A DNA stretch of 64,000 nucleotides from Ramlibacter pallidus (GCF_015070875.1 NZ_JADDIV010000002.1:827611-891610); one strand, 5' to 3'; positions 17,950 to 27,568 are shown, counted from the first letter of the stretch. Program-made: numbers and translations. The notes: generated by a model from the sequence alone, not told the origin.

Positions 17950-19047
17950 ATGCCGCGCCCCATCCTCGCCACCGTCCATCCCCTGGCCCTGCGCCACAAC
18001 CTCGCCCGCATGCGCCAGGCCGCGCCGGACGCGCGCGTCTGGGCCGTCGTCAAGGCCAACGCCTATGGCCACGGCATCGAGCGCGCGTTCGACGGGCTGC
18101 GCGGCGCCGACGGCTTCGCGTTGCTGGACCTGCAGGAAGCCGAGCGCGTGCGCGCCCTCGGCTGGCGCGGGCCGATCCTGCTGCTGGAAGGCGTGTTCGA
18201 GGCGCGCGACCTGGAGCTGTGCTCGCGCCTGGGCCTTTGGCACACCGTCCATTGCGACGAGCAGATCGACTGGCTGGCGGCCCACAAGACGCAGGTGCCG
18301 CACCGCGTGTTCCTCAAGCTGAACTCCGGCATGAACCGCCTGGGCTTCACGCCCCAGCGCTTCCGCGCCGCCTGGGCCCGCCTCGACGCGCTGCCGCAGG
18401 TCGAGGAGATCTCGCTGATGACGCACTTCAGCGACGCCGACGGCGCCCGGGGCATCGCGCACCAGGTGCGGGCCTTCGAAGACGCCACGCGCGACCTGTC
18501 CGGCGAACGCTCCCTCTCGAACAGCGCCGCCTCCCTGCGGCACGCGCAGGACGCGCGCGTGCGCGGCGACTGGATCCGCCCCGGCATCGCGGTGTACGGC
18601 AGCGCGCCGGACTTCCCCGAGCACACCAGCGCCCACTGGGACCTGCAGCCGACAATGACGCTGTCCACGCGCGTCCTGGCCGTGCAGGAGCTGCAGGCCG
18701 GCGACACCGTGGGCTATGGCTCCAGCTTCACCGCGGACGCGCCGCTGCGCATCGGCGTCGTGGCCTGCGGCTACGCCGACGGCTATCCGCGCCACTGCAC
18801 CACCGGAACGCCGGTGCTGGTGGACGGCGTGCGCACCCGGCTGGTGGGACGCGTCAGCATGGACATGCTCTCGGTCGACCTCACGCCGGTGCCCCAGGCG
18901 GGCTTCGGCAGCGAGGTCACGCTCTGGGGCCGCGCGGCGAGCGGCGCGGTGCTGCCCATCGACGAGGTCGCCGCGAGCGCCGGCACCCTCAGCTACGAGC
19001 TGATGTGCGCCGTCGCGCCGCGGGTGCCGTTCTCGGTGGAGGCGTAG
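17950..19047 (+). CDS. alr: Alanine racemase
   Basis: This 365-residue fold-type III PLP enzyme supplies D-alanine for peptidoglycan. The PLP lysine is Lys35 in [10 protein letters not shown]. The second catalytic residue, Tyr, is in VGYGSSFTA, followed by [11 protein letters not shown] and the conserved [13 protein letters not shown]. The start at 17950 gives the usual length. It is the first gene of a plus-strand pair with the membrane protein at 19056 (8-bp gap). Confidence 0.95.
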   Translation: MPRPILATVHPLALRHNLARMRQAAPDARVWAVVKANAYGHGIERAFDGLRGADGFALLDLQEAERVRALGWRGPILLLEGVFEARDLELCSRLGLWHTVHCDEQIDWLAAHKTQVPHRVFLKLNSGMNRLGFTPQRFRAAWARLDALPQVEEISLMTHFSDADGARGIAHQVRAFEDATRDLSGERSLSNSAASLRHAQDARVRGDWIRPGIAVYGSAPDFPEHTSAHWDLQPTMTLSTRVLAVQELQAGDTVGYGSSFTADAPLRIGVVACGYADGYPRHCTTGTPVLVDGVRTRLVGRVSMDMLSVDLTPVPQAGFGSEVTLWGRAASGAVLPIDEVAASAGTLSYELMCAVAPRVPFSVEA

Positions 19048-19055
19048 CGGCCGCG

Positions 19056-19871
19056 ATGCGCCGGCGCGGACCGGACCTGAGCAACTGGCGCTCGGTGCGG
19101 CGCTGGGAGAGCGCGACCCGCCAGCACCTGCGGCACCGGCATCCGCTGCGGCTGCACGGCGTGCTGATCGGCCTGCTGGTGTCCTTCCTGATGTGGGCCG
19201 CCGCGCACCTGCAGATGGTGCTCGGCTCGGATTCGCTGGCGCTGCGCTACTTGGTGACGATCGGCGTGGGCTATCTCGGCTTCCTGCTCCTCCTGCGCTG
19301 GTGGGCGCGCTCGCTGCTGCGCGACGAGGATCCGCTGCCCGCGGATGCGGCGCTCGACCTTCCGGACGTGCCGGGGAACTGGCGGCTGGGCGACGCCGTG
19401 CGTGCACCAGAGGCGGGCTGGAAGTCCGGGGGCGGCGGCGATTTCGGCGGCGGCGGCGCCGAGGCCAGCTTCGCGGACGCGGCGGAAGGAAGCTCCGCCC
19501 TCGGCGAGGTGGCCAGCGGCGCGCTGGAGGCGGCGGGCAGCGCGGACGAGGGCGCCGTGGTGATCCCCGTGGCGGTGGTCTTCCTCGTCGCCTTCCTCGT
19601 GATCGCGGGCGCCGGTTCGCTGGTGCTGCTGTACTTCGGCTCCGAGGTGTTGCTGGCCGTGGCGCTGGAGCTCGCCTTCGGCTACGCCTCGGCGCGCACG
19701 GCGGTCAGGGTGGCCCGCCAGGGCTGGCTGGCCGCCGCCGTGCGGCTCACCTGGAAGCCTTTGCTGGGCACGGTCGTGGCCGCCGTGCTGCTGGGTGCGG
19801 CGCTGGACTTGTGGGTGCCGCAGGCGCGATCGCTGCCGCATGCGGTGCAGGTGCTGCGCGCGGGCCGCTAG
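19056..19871 (+). CDS. Membrane protein with Gly-rich linker, function unknown
   Basis: The 271-residue protein has two N-terminal helices (LHGVLIGLLVSFLMWAAAHL; YLVTIGVGYLGFLLLLRWWA). A soluble Gly/Ala/Ser-rich segment follows (SGGGGDFGGGGAEASF, about residues 126-142). Two or three C-terminal helices begin at VVIPVAVVFLVAFLVIAGAGSL. The GGGGDFGGGGA stretch is reminiscent of TPM-domain or DUF-type membrane proteins, but no enzymatic motif is visible. The ATG is 8 bp after alr, suggesting cotranscription. The convergent lipoprotein gene ends 6 bp away. Confidence 0.7.
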   Translation: MRRRGPDLSNWRSVRRWESATRQHLRHRHPLRLHGVLIGLLVSFLMWAAAHLQMVLGSDSLALRYLVTIGVGYLGFLLLLRWWARSLLRDEDPLPADAALDLPDVPGNWRLGDAVRAPEAGWKSGGGGDFGGGGAEASFADAAEGSSALGEVASGALEAAGSADEGAVVIPVAVVFLVAFLVIAGAGSLVLLYFGSEVLLAVALELAFGYASARTAVRVARQGWLAAAVRLTWKPLLGTVVAAVLLGAALDLWVPQARSLPHAVQVLRAGR

Positions 19872-19877
19872 CCGGCC

Positions 19878-21758
19878 TCAGTACAGGTACACCGCGCCCG
19901 CGCTGTGGACCGTCTGGTTCGCCGGGTCGCCCTGCACGCCGGGCGATCCACCGGCTTCATAGATGGCGCCCACGGCCACCGTCCGTCCGTCACCGGACAC
20001 CGCCACCGAGGTGCCGAACTGGAATTCGTCGCCGTTGTTGTTCGATGCCTTGAGGTAGGCCTGCTGCGTCCAGTTGCCGCCCGAACGGCGGAAGACATAC
20101 GCGGCGCCCGTGGTGTCGGTGGGGTCGTCGTCGTTGAAGCTGGTCCCGGCGAAGATCCCGGACAGCACCCCCGCGCGCCAGTGGGCGCCGACGATCACCG
20201 TGTTGCCGTCGCCCGAGACCGCCACCTGGTTGCCGAAGTGGTCCCCGGGCGCCGTGTTGGAGGCCTTGATGAAGGCCTGCTGCGACCAGGCGCCGGCGGT
20301 GCTGGTGAACACGTACACGGCGCCTGACTGGTGGGCGCCGGAGGAGAGCGGCGTCCCGGGCGCGAACACGCCCTTCAGGTCGCTGCTTTCGTTGTGCGCG
20401 CCGGCGATGAGCGTCGTGCCGTCGTCGGAGAGCGCGACGGCGCTGCCCAGCGCCTGGATCGTGGCGACCGCGTGGCCCTTGATGTAGGCCTGCTGCGACC
20501 AGGTGCCGCCGGCCCGGTTGAACAGGTACACCGCTCCCGCATCCAGCGTGAGGTTGTTGTCCGCGAAGGCGGTGGTGTGCACGCCGGTCAGGTTGCTGTC
20601 CTCGTTCGGCGCGCCCACGGCGAGGACGTCGCCGTTGGCGGAGAGGGCGAGGCTGGTGCCCACGAAGTCGTTCTCGCCCGCGTTGGAGGCCTTCGCGTAG
20701 GCCTGCTGCGTCCAGGTGCCGCTGGCGCGCGTGAACAGGTAGATGGCACCCGACCCGGGCCGCAGGTTGTTGTCGGCGACCGGACCGTGCACGACGCCGG
20801 TGACGTCGCTGTCTTCCCCGGGCGCGCTGACCGCCAGCGTGTTCCCGTCGGCGGAGAGCGCCACCGCGCTGCCGAATTGGTCCAGCGTCTCGGGATTGGA
20901 CGCCTTGATGTAGGCCTGCTGCGTCCAGGTGCCGGCGGAGCGGCTGAAGACGTAGGCGGCGCCGGCCATGTTCGCGCTGTTGTCGTGCGCGGGCTGGGTG
21001 GCGTGGACGCCCGCTTGCGCGCTGGATTCGACGCGCGACCCGACCACGATGGTGTTGCCGTCCGCCGAGATCGCGAGCGCGTCGCCGAAATGGTCGCTGC
21101 TGTCCGCGTTGGCCGCCTTCAGGAAGGCCTGCTGCACCCAGCCTGCATCGCCGAGGCTGAAGACGTAGACGGCGCCCGAATACGGCCGCAGGTCGTTGTC
21201 GGTGAAGTCGCCCTGCAGCACGCCCCGGTGGTCGCTGGCCTCGTTGCGCGCGCTCACCGCCAGGGTCCTGCCGTCCGCGGACAGCACGACGTTGGTGCCG
21301 AACTCGTCGCTGCCCACGTTGGACGCCTTGAAGTAGCCGATGGCCTTGTTGATCTCGGGCAGGACCACGGGCGAGTAGCCGCCGCAAGCCTGCGCGTTGC
21401 AGGCCTGCACCGCGTAGCGCGCGTTCACGCGCTCGTGCAGCGGTCCGAGGTCGATGCTGAGGCTGGTGCCCGTGAGGCCGCTGGCGACTTCCACGAAGCC
21501 GGAGTTGCCAGCCGCATCCTCAAACAGCTTGTAGCTGGTGGCACCCTCCGACGGCGACCAGGTGAAGCTGAAGGTGCGCACGCCGTAGCCCATGGTGAGG
21601 CTCGCGGGCGCGGCGGGCCCCCGTGCGCCCGGCGGAGGATTGCCGCCCGAAGGCAGGGCGTCGTCGTTGCCGCCGCAGGCGGAAAGGACCAGGGCCGCCG
21701 CGGCGAGGGCCAGGGCGGATGCCGCGCGGCGCGAGGGAAGCAGGGTCGGCAGGTTCAT
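19878..21758 (-). CDS. FG-GAP repeat beta-propeller lipoprotein
   Basis: This 626-residue exported lipoprotein has lipobox LVLSACGG in the signal peptide. A fibronectin-III-like domain at about residues 45-145 (WSPSEGATSYKLFEDAAGN) precedes roughly seven FG-GAP repeats of about 71 residues. A repeat core reads YIKASN...DQFGSAVALSADGNTLAVSA, followed by GAVYLFxRxxGTWxQQA. These repeats form an integrin-alpha-like propeller, often calcium binding and used for adhesion or surface interactions; the ligand is unknown. It stands alone, separated from the hpa operon end by 158 bp. Confidence 0.85.
   Translation of the reverse strand: MNLPTLLPSRRAASALALAAAALVLSACGGNDDALPSGGNPPPGARGPAAPASLTMGYGVRTFSFTWSPSEGATSYKLFEDAAGNSGFVEVASGLTGTSLSIDLGPLHERVNARYAVQACNAQACGGYSPVVLPEINKAIGYFKASNVGSDEFGTNVVLSADGRTLAVSARNEASDHRGVLQGDFTDNDLRPYSGAVYVFSLGDAGWVQQAFLKAANADSSDHFGDALAISADGNTIVVGSRVESSAQAGVHATQPAHDNSANMAGAAYVFSRSAGTWTQQAYIKASNPETLDQFGSAVALSADGNTLAVSAPGEDSDVTGVVHGPVADNNLRPGSGAIYLFTRASGTWTQQAYAKASNAGENDFVGTSLALSANGDVLAVGAPNEDSNLTGVHTTAFADNNLTLDAGAVYLFNRAGGTWSQQAYIKGHAVATIQALGSAVALSDDGTTLIAGAHNESSDLKGVFAPGTPLSSGAHQSGAVYVFTSTAGAWSQQAFIKASNTAPGDHFGNQVAVSGDGNTVIVGAHWRAGVLSGIFAGTSFNDDDPTDTTGAAYVFRRSGGNWTQQAYLKASNNNGDEFQFGTSVAVSGDGRTVAVGAIYEAGGSPGVQGDPANQTVHSAGAVYLY
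20049..21145. repeat. Tandem approximately 213-bp coding repeats in the FG-GAP lipoprotein
   Basis: The motif GGCCTGCTGC recurs at about 20057, 20275, 20487, 20700, 20913 and 21125, a period of 211-219 bp that matches one 71-residue propeller blade. The copies encode the QQAYxKASN segment and are nearly identical at DNA level. That marks recent internal duplication and makes the gene prone to recombination or repeat-number variation. Confidence 0.8.
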
Positions 21759-21877
21759 GGGCTGGGCACCGGGTGGGTCGTGGGCACATCCCCGGCCTCG
21801 GCCGGGACGACGCGATGCGCGCCCGGCGGGCGCAGCAAGTGCCGGGACATGATCCGCCGCACCGCCGACCCGCGTAA

Positions 21878-21891
21878 GTGACCCCGGTCAC
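21878..21891. promoter_or_regulatory. Dyad GTGACC-CC-GGTCAC upstream of the lipoprotein gene
   Basis: A perfect 6-bp inverted repeat with a 2-bp spacer lies in the 158-bp gap between the lipoprotein start (21758) and the last gene of the extended hpa operon (21917). A further GGTCAC half-site follows at 21900. It could be an operator for the lipoprotein or a weak hairpin after the operon; no U-tract is present. Confidence 0.3.
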
Positions 21892-21916
21892 GTGCCGCGG
21901 GTCACCGTGCGCAGGG

Positions 21917-22834
21917 CTACGGTTCGCGGGGCGTGGCCCCTGGCGTGAGTTCGGTGCCCGACTGCCGCTCCACCCACCGCACCAGCTCGCTGACGCTCGC
22001 CCCAGGCCCGGCCGCGTGGTCCGCCATGCGCCACAGCTGTTCGCCCAGGCCCCACAACGGCGCCGGCGAGCCGGTCTCGCGCGCGAGCGCCATGGCGATG
22101 CCCATGTCCTTGAGCATCAGTTCCAGCTTGAACGGGTCGTCGAAGGCGCGGTTGAACACGCGCTGGTTGAAGTGCGTCTGCGTGATCCACGAGCCGCCCG
22201 TGGAGGCGTTCAGCACGTCGACCATGGCCTGCGGGTCCAGCCCGTAGCGCTTGCCCGCCACCAGGCCTTCGGCCGTGTTCGCCAGGGTGACCGCCGTGAT
22301 GCAGTTGTTGATGCACTTCATCGCGTGGCCGGCACCCAGTCCGCCCAGGTGGAACACGGCGCGTCCCATCACGTCCAGCAGCGGGCGCACGCGCGCGAGA
22401 TCTTCGGCGGCACCGCCCACCATGAACACGAGTTGCGCATCGACGGCGCCCCACTGCGCGCCGGAGACCGGCGCGTCGACCATGCGGCCGCCGCGCCCGG
22501 CGATGGCGGCCCCGGTCCGTTCCGTGAGCCAGGGTTCGCACGACGAGGTGTCCAGCAGGATGGAACCCGCGCGCCAGCCCTGCACCAGGCCGTCGTCGTC
22601 CAGCGCGACCTGCTGCACCACCTGCCCGTTGGGCAGCATCGTGATCACCACCTCGCTGGCGGCCGCCACCTCGCGCGGCGTCGCGGCCACGCGGGAGGGC
22701 GCACCGAGCGTCGCCGCCAGCCGCTGCGCTGCGTCGACGTCGCGGTCCAGCAGCGTCAGCCGGTGGCCGGCCTTCGCGAGGTGCGTGGCCATGGGCGCGC
22801 CCATGACGCCGAGACCGATGAAGCCGATGTCCAT
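21917..22834 (-). CDS. Beta-hydroxyacid dehydrogenase (3-hydroxyisobutyrate dehydrogenase family)
   Basis: This 305-residue NAD(P)-dependent enzyme has an N-terminal Rossmann motif GFIGLGVMGAPMATHLAKAG, the substrate-binding DAPVSGAQWGA (family DAPVSGG) and the catalytic Lys in GHAMKCINNCITA. Family members include tartronate semialdehyde reductase (GlxR/GarR), 3-hydroxyisobutyrate dehydrogenase and L-threonate dehydrogenase; the sequence alone does not decide. It is the last gene of the operon running from hpaR, 10 bp after a DMT transporter. If it is a tartronate semialdehyde reductase it would complement Gcl at 52219-54015; this is speculative. Confidence 0.85.
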   Translation of the reverse strand: MDIGFIGLGVMGAPMATHLAKAGHRLTLLDRDVDAAQRLAATLGAPSRVAATPREVAAASEVVITMLPNGQVVQQVALDDDGLVQGWRAGSILLDTSSCEPWLTERTGAAIAGRGGRMVDAPVSGAQWGAVDAQLVFMVGGAAEDLARVRPLLDVMGRAVFHLGGLGAGHAMKCINNCITAVTLANTAEGLVAGKRYGLDPQAMVDVLNASTGGSWITQTHFNQRVFNRAFDDPFKLELMLKDMGIAMALARETGSPAPLWGLGEQLWRMADHAAGPGASVSELVRWVERQSGTELTPGATPREP

Positions 22835-22844
22835 GCCGCCCCTT

Positions 22845-23759
22845 TCACTTCCTGCGCAGGCCGAGTGCCATCACGGCGCCGACGACCAGCAGCGCGCCGG
22901 CCACCTGCACCGGCGCGATCGCCTGGCCGAGGATCAGCCAGGCGAGCACCAGCGCGAAGACCGGCTCCACGTTCATGATCGCCGAGTTGCCGACCACGCC
23001 CAGGCGCGGCAGCACGGTGAACATGATGGTGAACGCCGTGCCGTACAGGAAGGTCAACGCCACCAGGCCGCCCCAGCCGGCGGGCGCGGTCGGCAGGTGG
23101 AAGCCGCCCTGCGCGGCGACGGTCGCCAGCGCGATCAGGCCGGCGATGGCCATCGTGGTCGCCGTGCGCACGCGGCCGTCGACGTCGCCGGCTTCGTGCT
23201 GCGTGAACACCAGCGCCAGCCCGAAGGTGCCCGCGGCCGCCAGCGCGAAGGCGACCCCGGCGCCGATGCGCGCCCATTGCCCGCCCGCACCCAGCCCCGA
23301 CGCCGCGCCGAAGACGTCGAGCGCCAGCGCCAGCCCGACCAGGATCACCGGCATGGCCACGACCATCGCCTTCTCGGGCCGCTTGCGGTAGACGACGAAG
23401 GACCAGAACGCCGTCCACAGCGGGTAGGTGTTGAACGCCAGCAGGGCCAGCGCCACCGGCAGCCGTGCCACCGCGGAATAGAGGCACAGGCTCTGGATGC
23501 CGATCAGCAGGCCGATGACCGGCAGGTATCTGCGATGCCGCGCGCTGAAGCGCACCTTGACGCGCTGCGACGCCAGGATGGCGACGATGACCAACGCCGT
23601 CACCGTGCTGCGGAACACGACCGCGGTCGCGACGTCGACGCCGTGGTTGAAGGCCAGCCGCGCGGCGACGTGGTTGGCGCCCATCATCAGGGCGATCAGC
23701 AGCAGGGTGGCGAAGGCCGCGCCGCTGATCGCGCGGGCCGGGGCGGGGATCGCCGACAT
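22845..23759 (-). CDS. DMT-superfamily (EamA) transporter
   Basis: The 304-residue protein has ten helices in two EamA repeats (LLLIALMMGANHVAARLAF at the start; FALAAAGTFGLALVFTQHE at the second). It starts directly where the upstream reductase gene stops (23760/23759), so it is part of the extended hpa operon. It may import or export an aromatic acid or pathway intermediate; no substrate motif is visible. Confidence 0.88.
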   Translation of the reverse strand: MSAIPAPARAISGAAFATLLLIALMMGANHVAARLAFNHGVDVATAVVFRSTVTALVIVAILASQRVKVRFSARHRRYLPVIGLLIGIQSLCLYSAVARLPVALALLAFNTYPLWTAFWSFVVYRKRPEKAMVVAMPVILVGLALALDVFGAASGLGAGGQWARIGAGVAFALAAAGTFGLALVFTQHEAGDVDGRVRTATTMAIAGLIALATVAAQGGFHLPTAPAGWGGLVALTFLYGTAFTIMFTVLPRLGVVGNSAIMNVEPVFALVLAWLILGQAIAPVQVAGALLVVGAVMALGLRRK

Positions 23760-24734
23760 CTAGTACAGGCCGTGCACGCGCGCGTGCAGCCGGCTGAGGC
23801 CCAGGAGCGCGTCCGTGAAAGGCGTGGGCACGCCGGTCATCCGGCCCATCTCGCGCACGACCGTGACCAGGGCGTCGATCTCCACCGGCTTGCCGGCTTC
23901 GACGTCCTGCAGCATCGAGGTCTTGAACGCGCCCAGCTTGCGCGTGACCTGGTGGCGGTCCTCGGGCTGCTGCGCGATCGGGATGCCGACGCGTGCGCCG
24001 ATCTCGCGCGCCTCCAGCATCACCGCGGAGATGAAGCCGCGCACCAGCTCGTCGTCCATGATGCGGTCGGTGGTGGCGCCCGTCATCGCGCTCACCGGGT
24101 TGACGGTCATGTTCCCCCACAGCTTGTACCAGGCGTCCTTCTGGATCTGCTCGGAAAGCACGGCTTCGAAGCCTGCCTTCTCCAGCAGCGCCGCGAGGTG
24201 CTGCACGCGCGGCGTCTTCTCGCCGGACGGCTCGCCGATGATCAGCTTCTGCCCCATGTGGTGCTGCACCCAGCCCGGTTCGCGCAGCGAGCAGCTCGCA
24301 TGCACGACGCAGCCGATGATGTGCCGCGCGGGGATGGCTTCGGCGATCGCGCCGTCCGGGTCCACGGCCTCCAGCCGCCGGCCCGCGTGCGCCCCGCCGA
24401 AGCCCTGGAAAAACCACCACGGCACGCCGTTCATGGCGGTGAGCACCATCGTGTCCGGGCCGAGCAGCGGCCCGATGTTCTTCGCGACGTCCGCCATCGC
24501 CGGCGCCTTCACGGCGACGACGACGAGGTCCTGCACGCCGAGTTCGGCCGGCGAGGCGGTGGCGCGCACCGGCGCCGACAGCGTTTCGCTGCCCTGCTGC
24601 AGCCGCAGGCCGTGGGACCGCAGCGCCTGCAGCGTCGCGCCGCGCGCGACGACGCCCACTTCGCAGCCCGCCTGCGCGAGCTTCACCCCGATCCAGCCGC
24701 CGATGGCGCCGGCGCCGTAGATGCAGACTTTCAT
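23760..24734 (-). CDS. 2-dehydropantoate 2-reductase-family oxidoreductase
   Basis: The protein has 324 residues. The N-terminal NADP-binding motif is CIYGAGAIGGWIGVKLAQAG; further family residues are Asn in LTAMNGVPWWFF, Lys in DAWYKLWGNMTVNP and a C-terminal Glu/Asp region KPVEIDALV. ApbA/PanE family enzymes reduce 2-keto acids such as ketopantoate. Its place inside a homoprotocatechuate operon, 2 bp after a class II aldolase gene, suggests it acts on a 2-keto acid of that pathway rather than in pantothenate synthesis; this is an inference from position. Confidence 0.85.
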   Translation of the reverse strand: MKVCIYGAGAIGGWIGVKLAQAGCEVGVVARGATLQALRSHGLRLQQGSETLSAPVRATASPAELGVQDLVVVAVKAPAMADVAKNIGPLLGPDTMVLTAMNGVPWWFFQGFGGAHAGRRLEAVDPDGAIAEAIPARHIIGCVVHASCSLREPGWVQHHMGQKLIIGEPSGEKTPRVQHLAALLEKAGFEAVLSEQIQKDAWYKLWGNMTVNPVSAMTGATTDRIMDDELVRGFISAVMLEAREIGARVGIPIAQQPEDRHQVTRKLGAFKTSMLQDVEAGKPVEIDALVTVVREMGRMTGVPTPFTDALLGLSRLHARVHGLY

Positions 24735-24736
24735 CG

Positions 24737-25519
24737 TCAGTTCTTGTAGCCGTCGCCGAAGCGCTGTTCCACCAGCCGCGTCATCGCATCGAACACGTCC
24801 TGCCCGGCGCCGAAGCGCTGGTCGAACTGGAAGGAATCGTGCGTGGTCCTGATCGCCACCGCTTCCGGGATCGGGATCGCGCGGCCCAGCGCCGCCTGCG
24901 TGACCTGGATGTCGCAGGCCCGCTGCAGCGTCCACAGGTGCACGAAGGCCAGCGGCAGCGTGGCGGCGGCGGCGAGCAGCCCGTGGTTGCGCAGGATCAT
25001 CAGCGGCTTGTCGCCCATGCTGGCCAGCAGGCGCGGCGCCTCGTCGGCATGGACCGTGATGCCCTCGAAGTCGTGGTACGCCACCATGCCGTGCAGCTGC
25101 GCGGAATAGAAGTTGTTCTGCGCCAGGCCGCCTTCGGTGCAGGCCACGGCCAGGCCGTTGGTGGTGTGCGTGTGCATCACGCAGTGCGCCGCGGGCACGG
25201 CTTCGTGGATGGCGGCATGGATGGTGAAGCCCGCCGGGTTCACCGGCCAGGGGTTGTCCACGTCCAGCTTGTTGCCGTGCACGTCGATCTTCAGCAGGTT
25301 GCTGGCGGTGACTTCGGAATAGTGCAGCCCGAACGGGTTGATCAGGAACTGCTTCTCGCTGCCGGAGACGCTCTCGGGCACGCGCACGGTGATGTGGTTG
25401 TAGATCATCTCGGCCCAGCCGAGCATGTCGAAGATGCGGTAGGCCGCGGCAAGCTCGACGCGGGCCTTCCACTCGTCGGGATGCATCGCGCGGGCGCGGG
25501 GCTGCAGGACGGCGTTCAT
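24737..25519 (-). CDS. Class II aldolase/adducin-family protein
   Basis: The 260-residue enzyme has the zinc-binding fold of fuculose-phosphate aldolase. Candidate metal histidines are in HTHTTNGLAVA, with a third in LRNHGLL or QLHGMVAYHD. NPxG-type INPFGLHYSEV is the substrate loop. Family members without phosphate specificity act on hydroxy-keto acids or decarboxylate. It lies 10 bp after hpaI and 2 bp before the reductase gene. It therefore looks like an accessory aldolase of the hpa operon, not present in the E. coli cluster. Confidence 0.88.
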   Translation of the reverse strand: MNAVLQPRARAMHPDEWKARVELAAAYRIFDMLGWAEMIYNHITVRVPESVSGSEKQFLINPFGLHYSEVTASNLLKIDVHGNKLDVDNPWPVNPAGFTIHAAIHEAVPAAHCVMHTHTTNGLAVACTEGGLAQNNFYSAQLHGMVAYHDFEGITVHADEAPRLLASMGDKPLMILRNHGLLAAAATLPLAFVHLWTLQRACDIQVTQAALGRAIPIPEAVAIRTTHDSFQFDQRFGAGQDVFDAMTRLVEQRFGDGYKN

Positions 25520-25529
25520 GTCGGATTCC

Positions 25530-26348
25530 TCAGTAGTTGCCCTTGGGCGCCGCCGCGGCGGCCTTCGAGGGCTCGCCCTTGAACTTCGCGACCAGCGCGT
25601 TGGTCGACTTGACCATCAGGTTGGTGTCGGTGCCCACGGCGATGAAGGTCGCGCCCATGTCGATGTGCTTGCGCGCCAGCGTCTCGTCCAATGTCAGGAT
25701 GCCGACCGCCTTGCCGGCGGCCTGGATGCGGCGGAACAGGTCGGCGTGCAGCTTCTCCATCTCCGGGTGCCAGGGGTCGCCGACGTGGCCGAAGGTCGCC
25801 GACAGGTCGGCCGGGCCGATGAAGACGCCGTCGACGCCGTCGACGGCCGCGATCGCATCGACGTTGCGCACGCCTTCCTGCGTCTCCACCTGCACCAGCA
25901 GGCAGACCTGGTCGTTGGCCTCCTTGGCGTACGCGGTGTTGCGGCCCCAGCCGGAGGCGCGCGTCGCCGCCATGCCGCGGATGCCGCCGGGCGGGTAGCG
26001 CATGCAGCGCACCAGTTCTTTCGCCTGCTCCGCCGTCTCCACCATGGGCACCAGCAGCGTCTGCACGCCGGCGTCGAGGTATTGCTTGATCAGCGCCTGG
26101 CCGACGTTGCCGTGGCCCATCGGCACGCGCGCGATGGCGGTCGTGCCGGGGTAGGCGGCGATCACCTGCGATTGCTGCAGCACGTTCATCGGGTCGTTGG
26201 GCGTGTGCTCGGCGTCCAGCAGCAGCCAGTCGAAGCCCGCGGCGGCGCAGATCTCGGTGTTGAGCGGGCCCATCAGGCTGACCCAGAGGCCGACCTGCGT
26301 CCGCTTCTGCGCGATGGCCTGCTTGAACAGGTTGACCGGTGTCTTCAT
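25530..26348 (-). CDS. hpaI: 4-hydroxy-2-oxoheptanedioate aldolase HpaI
   Basis: This 272-residue class II pyruvate aldolase cleaves 4-hydroxy-2-oxoheptane-1,7-dioate to pyruvate and succinate semialdehyde, the last step of homoprotocatechuate degradation. Family motifs are GLWVSLMGPLNTEICAAAGF, LLLDAEHTPND, the metal-site VQVETQEGVRN and GVFIGPADLSA. It lies 9 bp after hpaH. The Ala/Lys-rich tail AKFKGEPSKAAAAAPKGNY is slightly longer than usual. Full length. Confidence 0.95.
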   Translation of the reverse strand: MKTPVNLFKQAIAQKRTQVGLWVSLMGPLNTEICAAAGFDWLLLDAEHTPNDPMNVLQQSQVIAAYPGTTAIARVPMGHGNVGQALIKQYLDAGVQTLLVPMVETAEQAKELVRCMRYPPGGIRGMAATRASGWGRNTAYAKEANDQVCLLVQVETQEGVRNVDAIAAVDGVDGVFIGPADLSATFGHVGDPWHPEMEKLHADLFRRIQAAGKAVGILTLDETLARKHIDMGATFIAVGTDTNLMVKSTNALVAKFKGEPSKAAAAAPKGNY

Positions 26349-26357
26349 GGTGTCTCC

Positions 26358-27158
26358 TCAGGTGAATCGGAAGGCGAAGCGGCCGAGCGGCCCGTAGTCG
26401 GCGTCGAAAGCGTCCCCGCGCTTCGCGGCCACCGGCCGGGTGAAGGAGCCGGCCAGCACGACTTGGCCCGCCTCCAGGCCCTCGCCCCAGGGCGCGAGCT
26501 TGTGCGCCAGCCAGGCGATGCCGACGGCGGGATGGCCCTGGACGCCGGCGGCGAGGCCGGTCTCCTCGACCACGCCGTTCTGCCGCAGGATGGCGCCGCA
26601 CCAGGGCAGGTCGACCTCGCGCGGGTGCACCTGCCGGCCGCCGAGGAGGATGCCGGCGTTGGCCGCGTTGTCGCTGATGGTGTCGAACACCTTGCGCGGC
26701 GCCTTGGTGTGGCGGTCGAACTGTTCGATGCGGGCGTCGATGATCTCGATGGCCGGTTGGACGTACCCGGTCGCCTCCAGCACGTCGTCCACCGTCACCT
26801 GCTCGCCGCGCAGCGGTCGCTCAAGGATGAAGGCCAGCTCCACTTCCACCCGGGGCGCAATGAAGCGGTCCGTGGGGATGTCGCCGGGCGCGAAGAACAT
26901 GTCGTCCAGCAGCGTGCCGTAGTCGGGCTCGTCGATCTGGCTGGACTGCTGCATGGCACGCGAGGTGAGCCCGATCTTGTGGCCGCGCACCTGCCGGCCT
27001 TCGGCGACCTTCATCGCGACCCACGCACGCGACACGGCATAGCCGTCGGCGATGGTCATCCCCGGGTGGCGCTTGGAGAAGTGCTCCACCTGCAGTCGCG
27101 ACTGCTCGCTGGCGTGCAGTTCCGCGGCCAGGCGCTGGATGGTGGCGTCGTCGAACAT
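26358..27158 (-). CDS. hpaH: 2-oxo-hept-4-ene-1,7-dioate hydratase HpaH
   Basis: The 266-residue FAH/MhpD-fold enzyme hydrates 2-oxohept-4-ene-1,7-dioate (via the tautomer) to the substrate of HpaI. Diagnostic segments are [33 protein letters not shown] and VEVELAFIL with metal-binding glutamates. It starts one base before the hpaF stop region and continues the tight operon. Confidence 0.94.
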   Translation of the reverse strand: MFDDATIQRLAAELHASEQSRLQVEHFSKRHPGMTIADGYAVSRAWVAMKVAEGRQVRGHKIGLTSRAMQQSSQIDEPDYGTLLDDMFFAPGDIPTDRFIAPRVEVELAFILERPLRGEQVTVDDVLEATGYVQPAIEIIDARIEQFDRHTKAPRKVFDTISDNAANAGILLGGRQVHPREVDLPWCGAILRQNGVVEETGLAAGVQGHPAVGIAWLAHKLAPWGEGLEAGQVVLAGSFTRPVAAKRGDAFDADYGPLGRFAFRFT

Positions 27159-27159
27159 G

Positions 27160-27567
27160 CTACTTGTTGAACAGCGGGTGCAGCGTGCTGTGCTTGGCGT
27201 CGTACACCTGGCCCGGGCTCTCGTCGATCTGCACCGTGATGCCGATCAGCTCGTCGGCGAAGATGGGCGCGAAGTGCGCCTTCACCACCTGCAGCAGGCT
27301 GTCGCCCGCGCGCTGGTGCACGTCGGTGCTGCGCCCGGCGCCCATGCGCACGTTGATGTAGACGAAGGCGTAGTCCTCGTCGTCCTTGTCGGCCACGGCG
27401 TAGTGCGCGGCGGGATAGGCCAGCACGCGCGTGCCGCCGGTGGGGAACACCTGCCGGCCTTCCTCGTCGCGGAGGGTCAGCATGTGGTCCGCCAGCGCGC
27501 GGCAGAGGCGGCCCATCTGCGTCTTGGTCTCGAGGTTCGGCGTGTAGAGGATGACGCAGTGCGGCAT
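27160..27567 (-). CDS. hpaF: 5-carboxymethyl-2-hydroxymuconate delta-isomerase HpaF
   Basis: This 135-residue tautomerase-fold enzyme isomerises 5-carboxymethyl-2-hydroxymuconate. I chose the start at 27567 because it exposes Pro2 ([11 protein letters not shown]), the catalytic N-terminal proline of the family; an upstream ATG at 27636 would bury it and run into hpaD. Later conserved pieces are [15 protein letters not shown] and [14 protein letters not shown]. The start is 1 nt after the hpaD stop. Confidence 0.93.
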   Translation of the reverse strand: MPHCVILYTPNLETKTQMGRLCRALADHMLTLRDEEGRQVFPTGGTRVLAYPAAHYAVADKDDEDYAFVYINVRMGAGRSTDVHQRAGDSLLQVVKAHFAPIFADELIGITVQIDESPGQVYDAKHSTLHPLFNK

Positions 27568-27568
27568 G

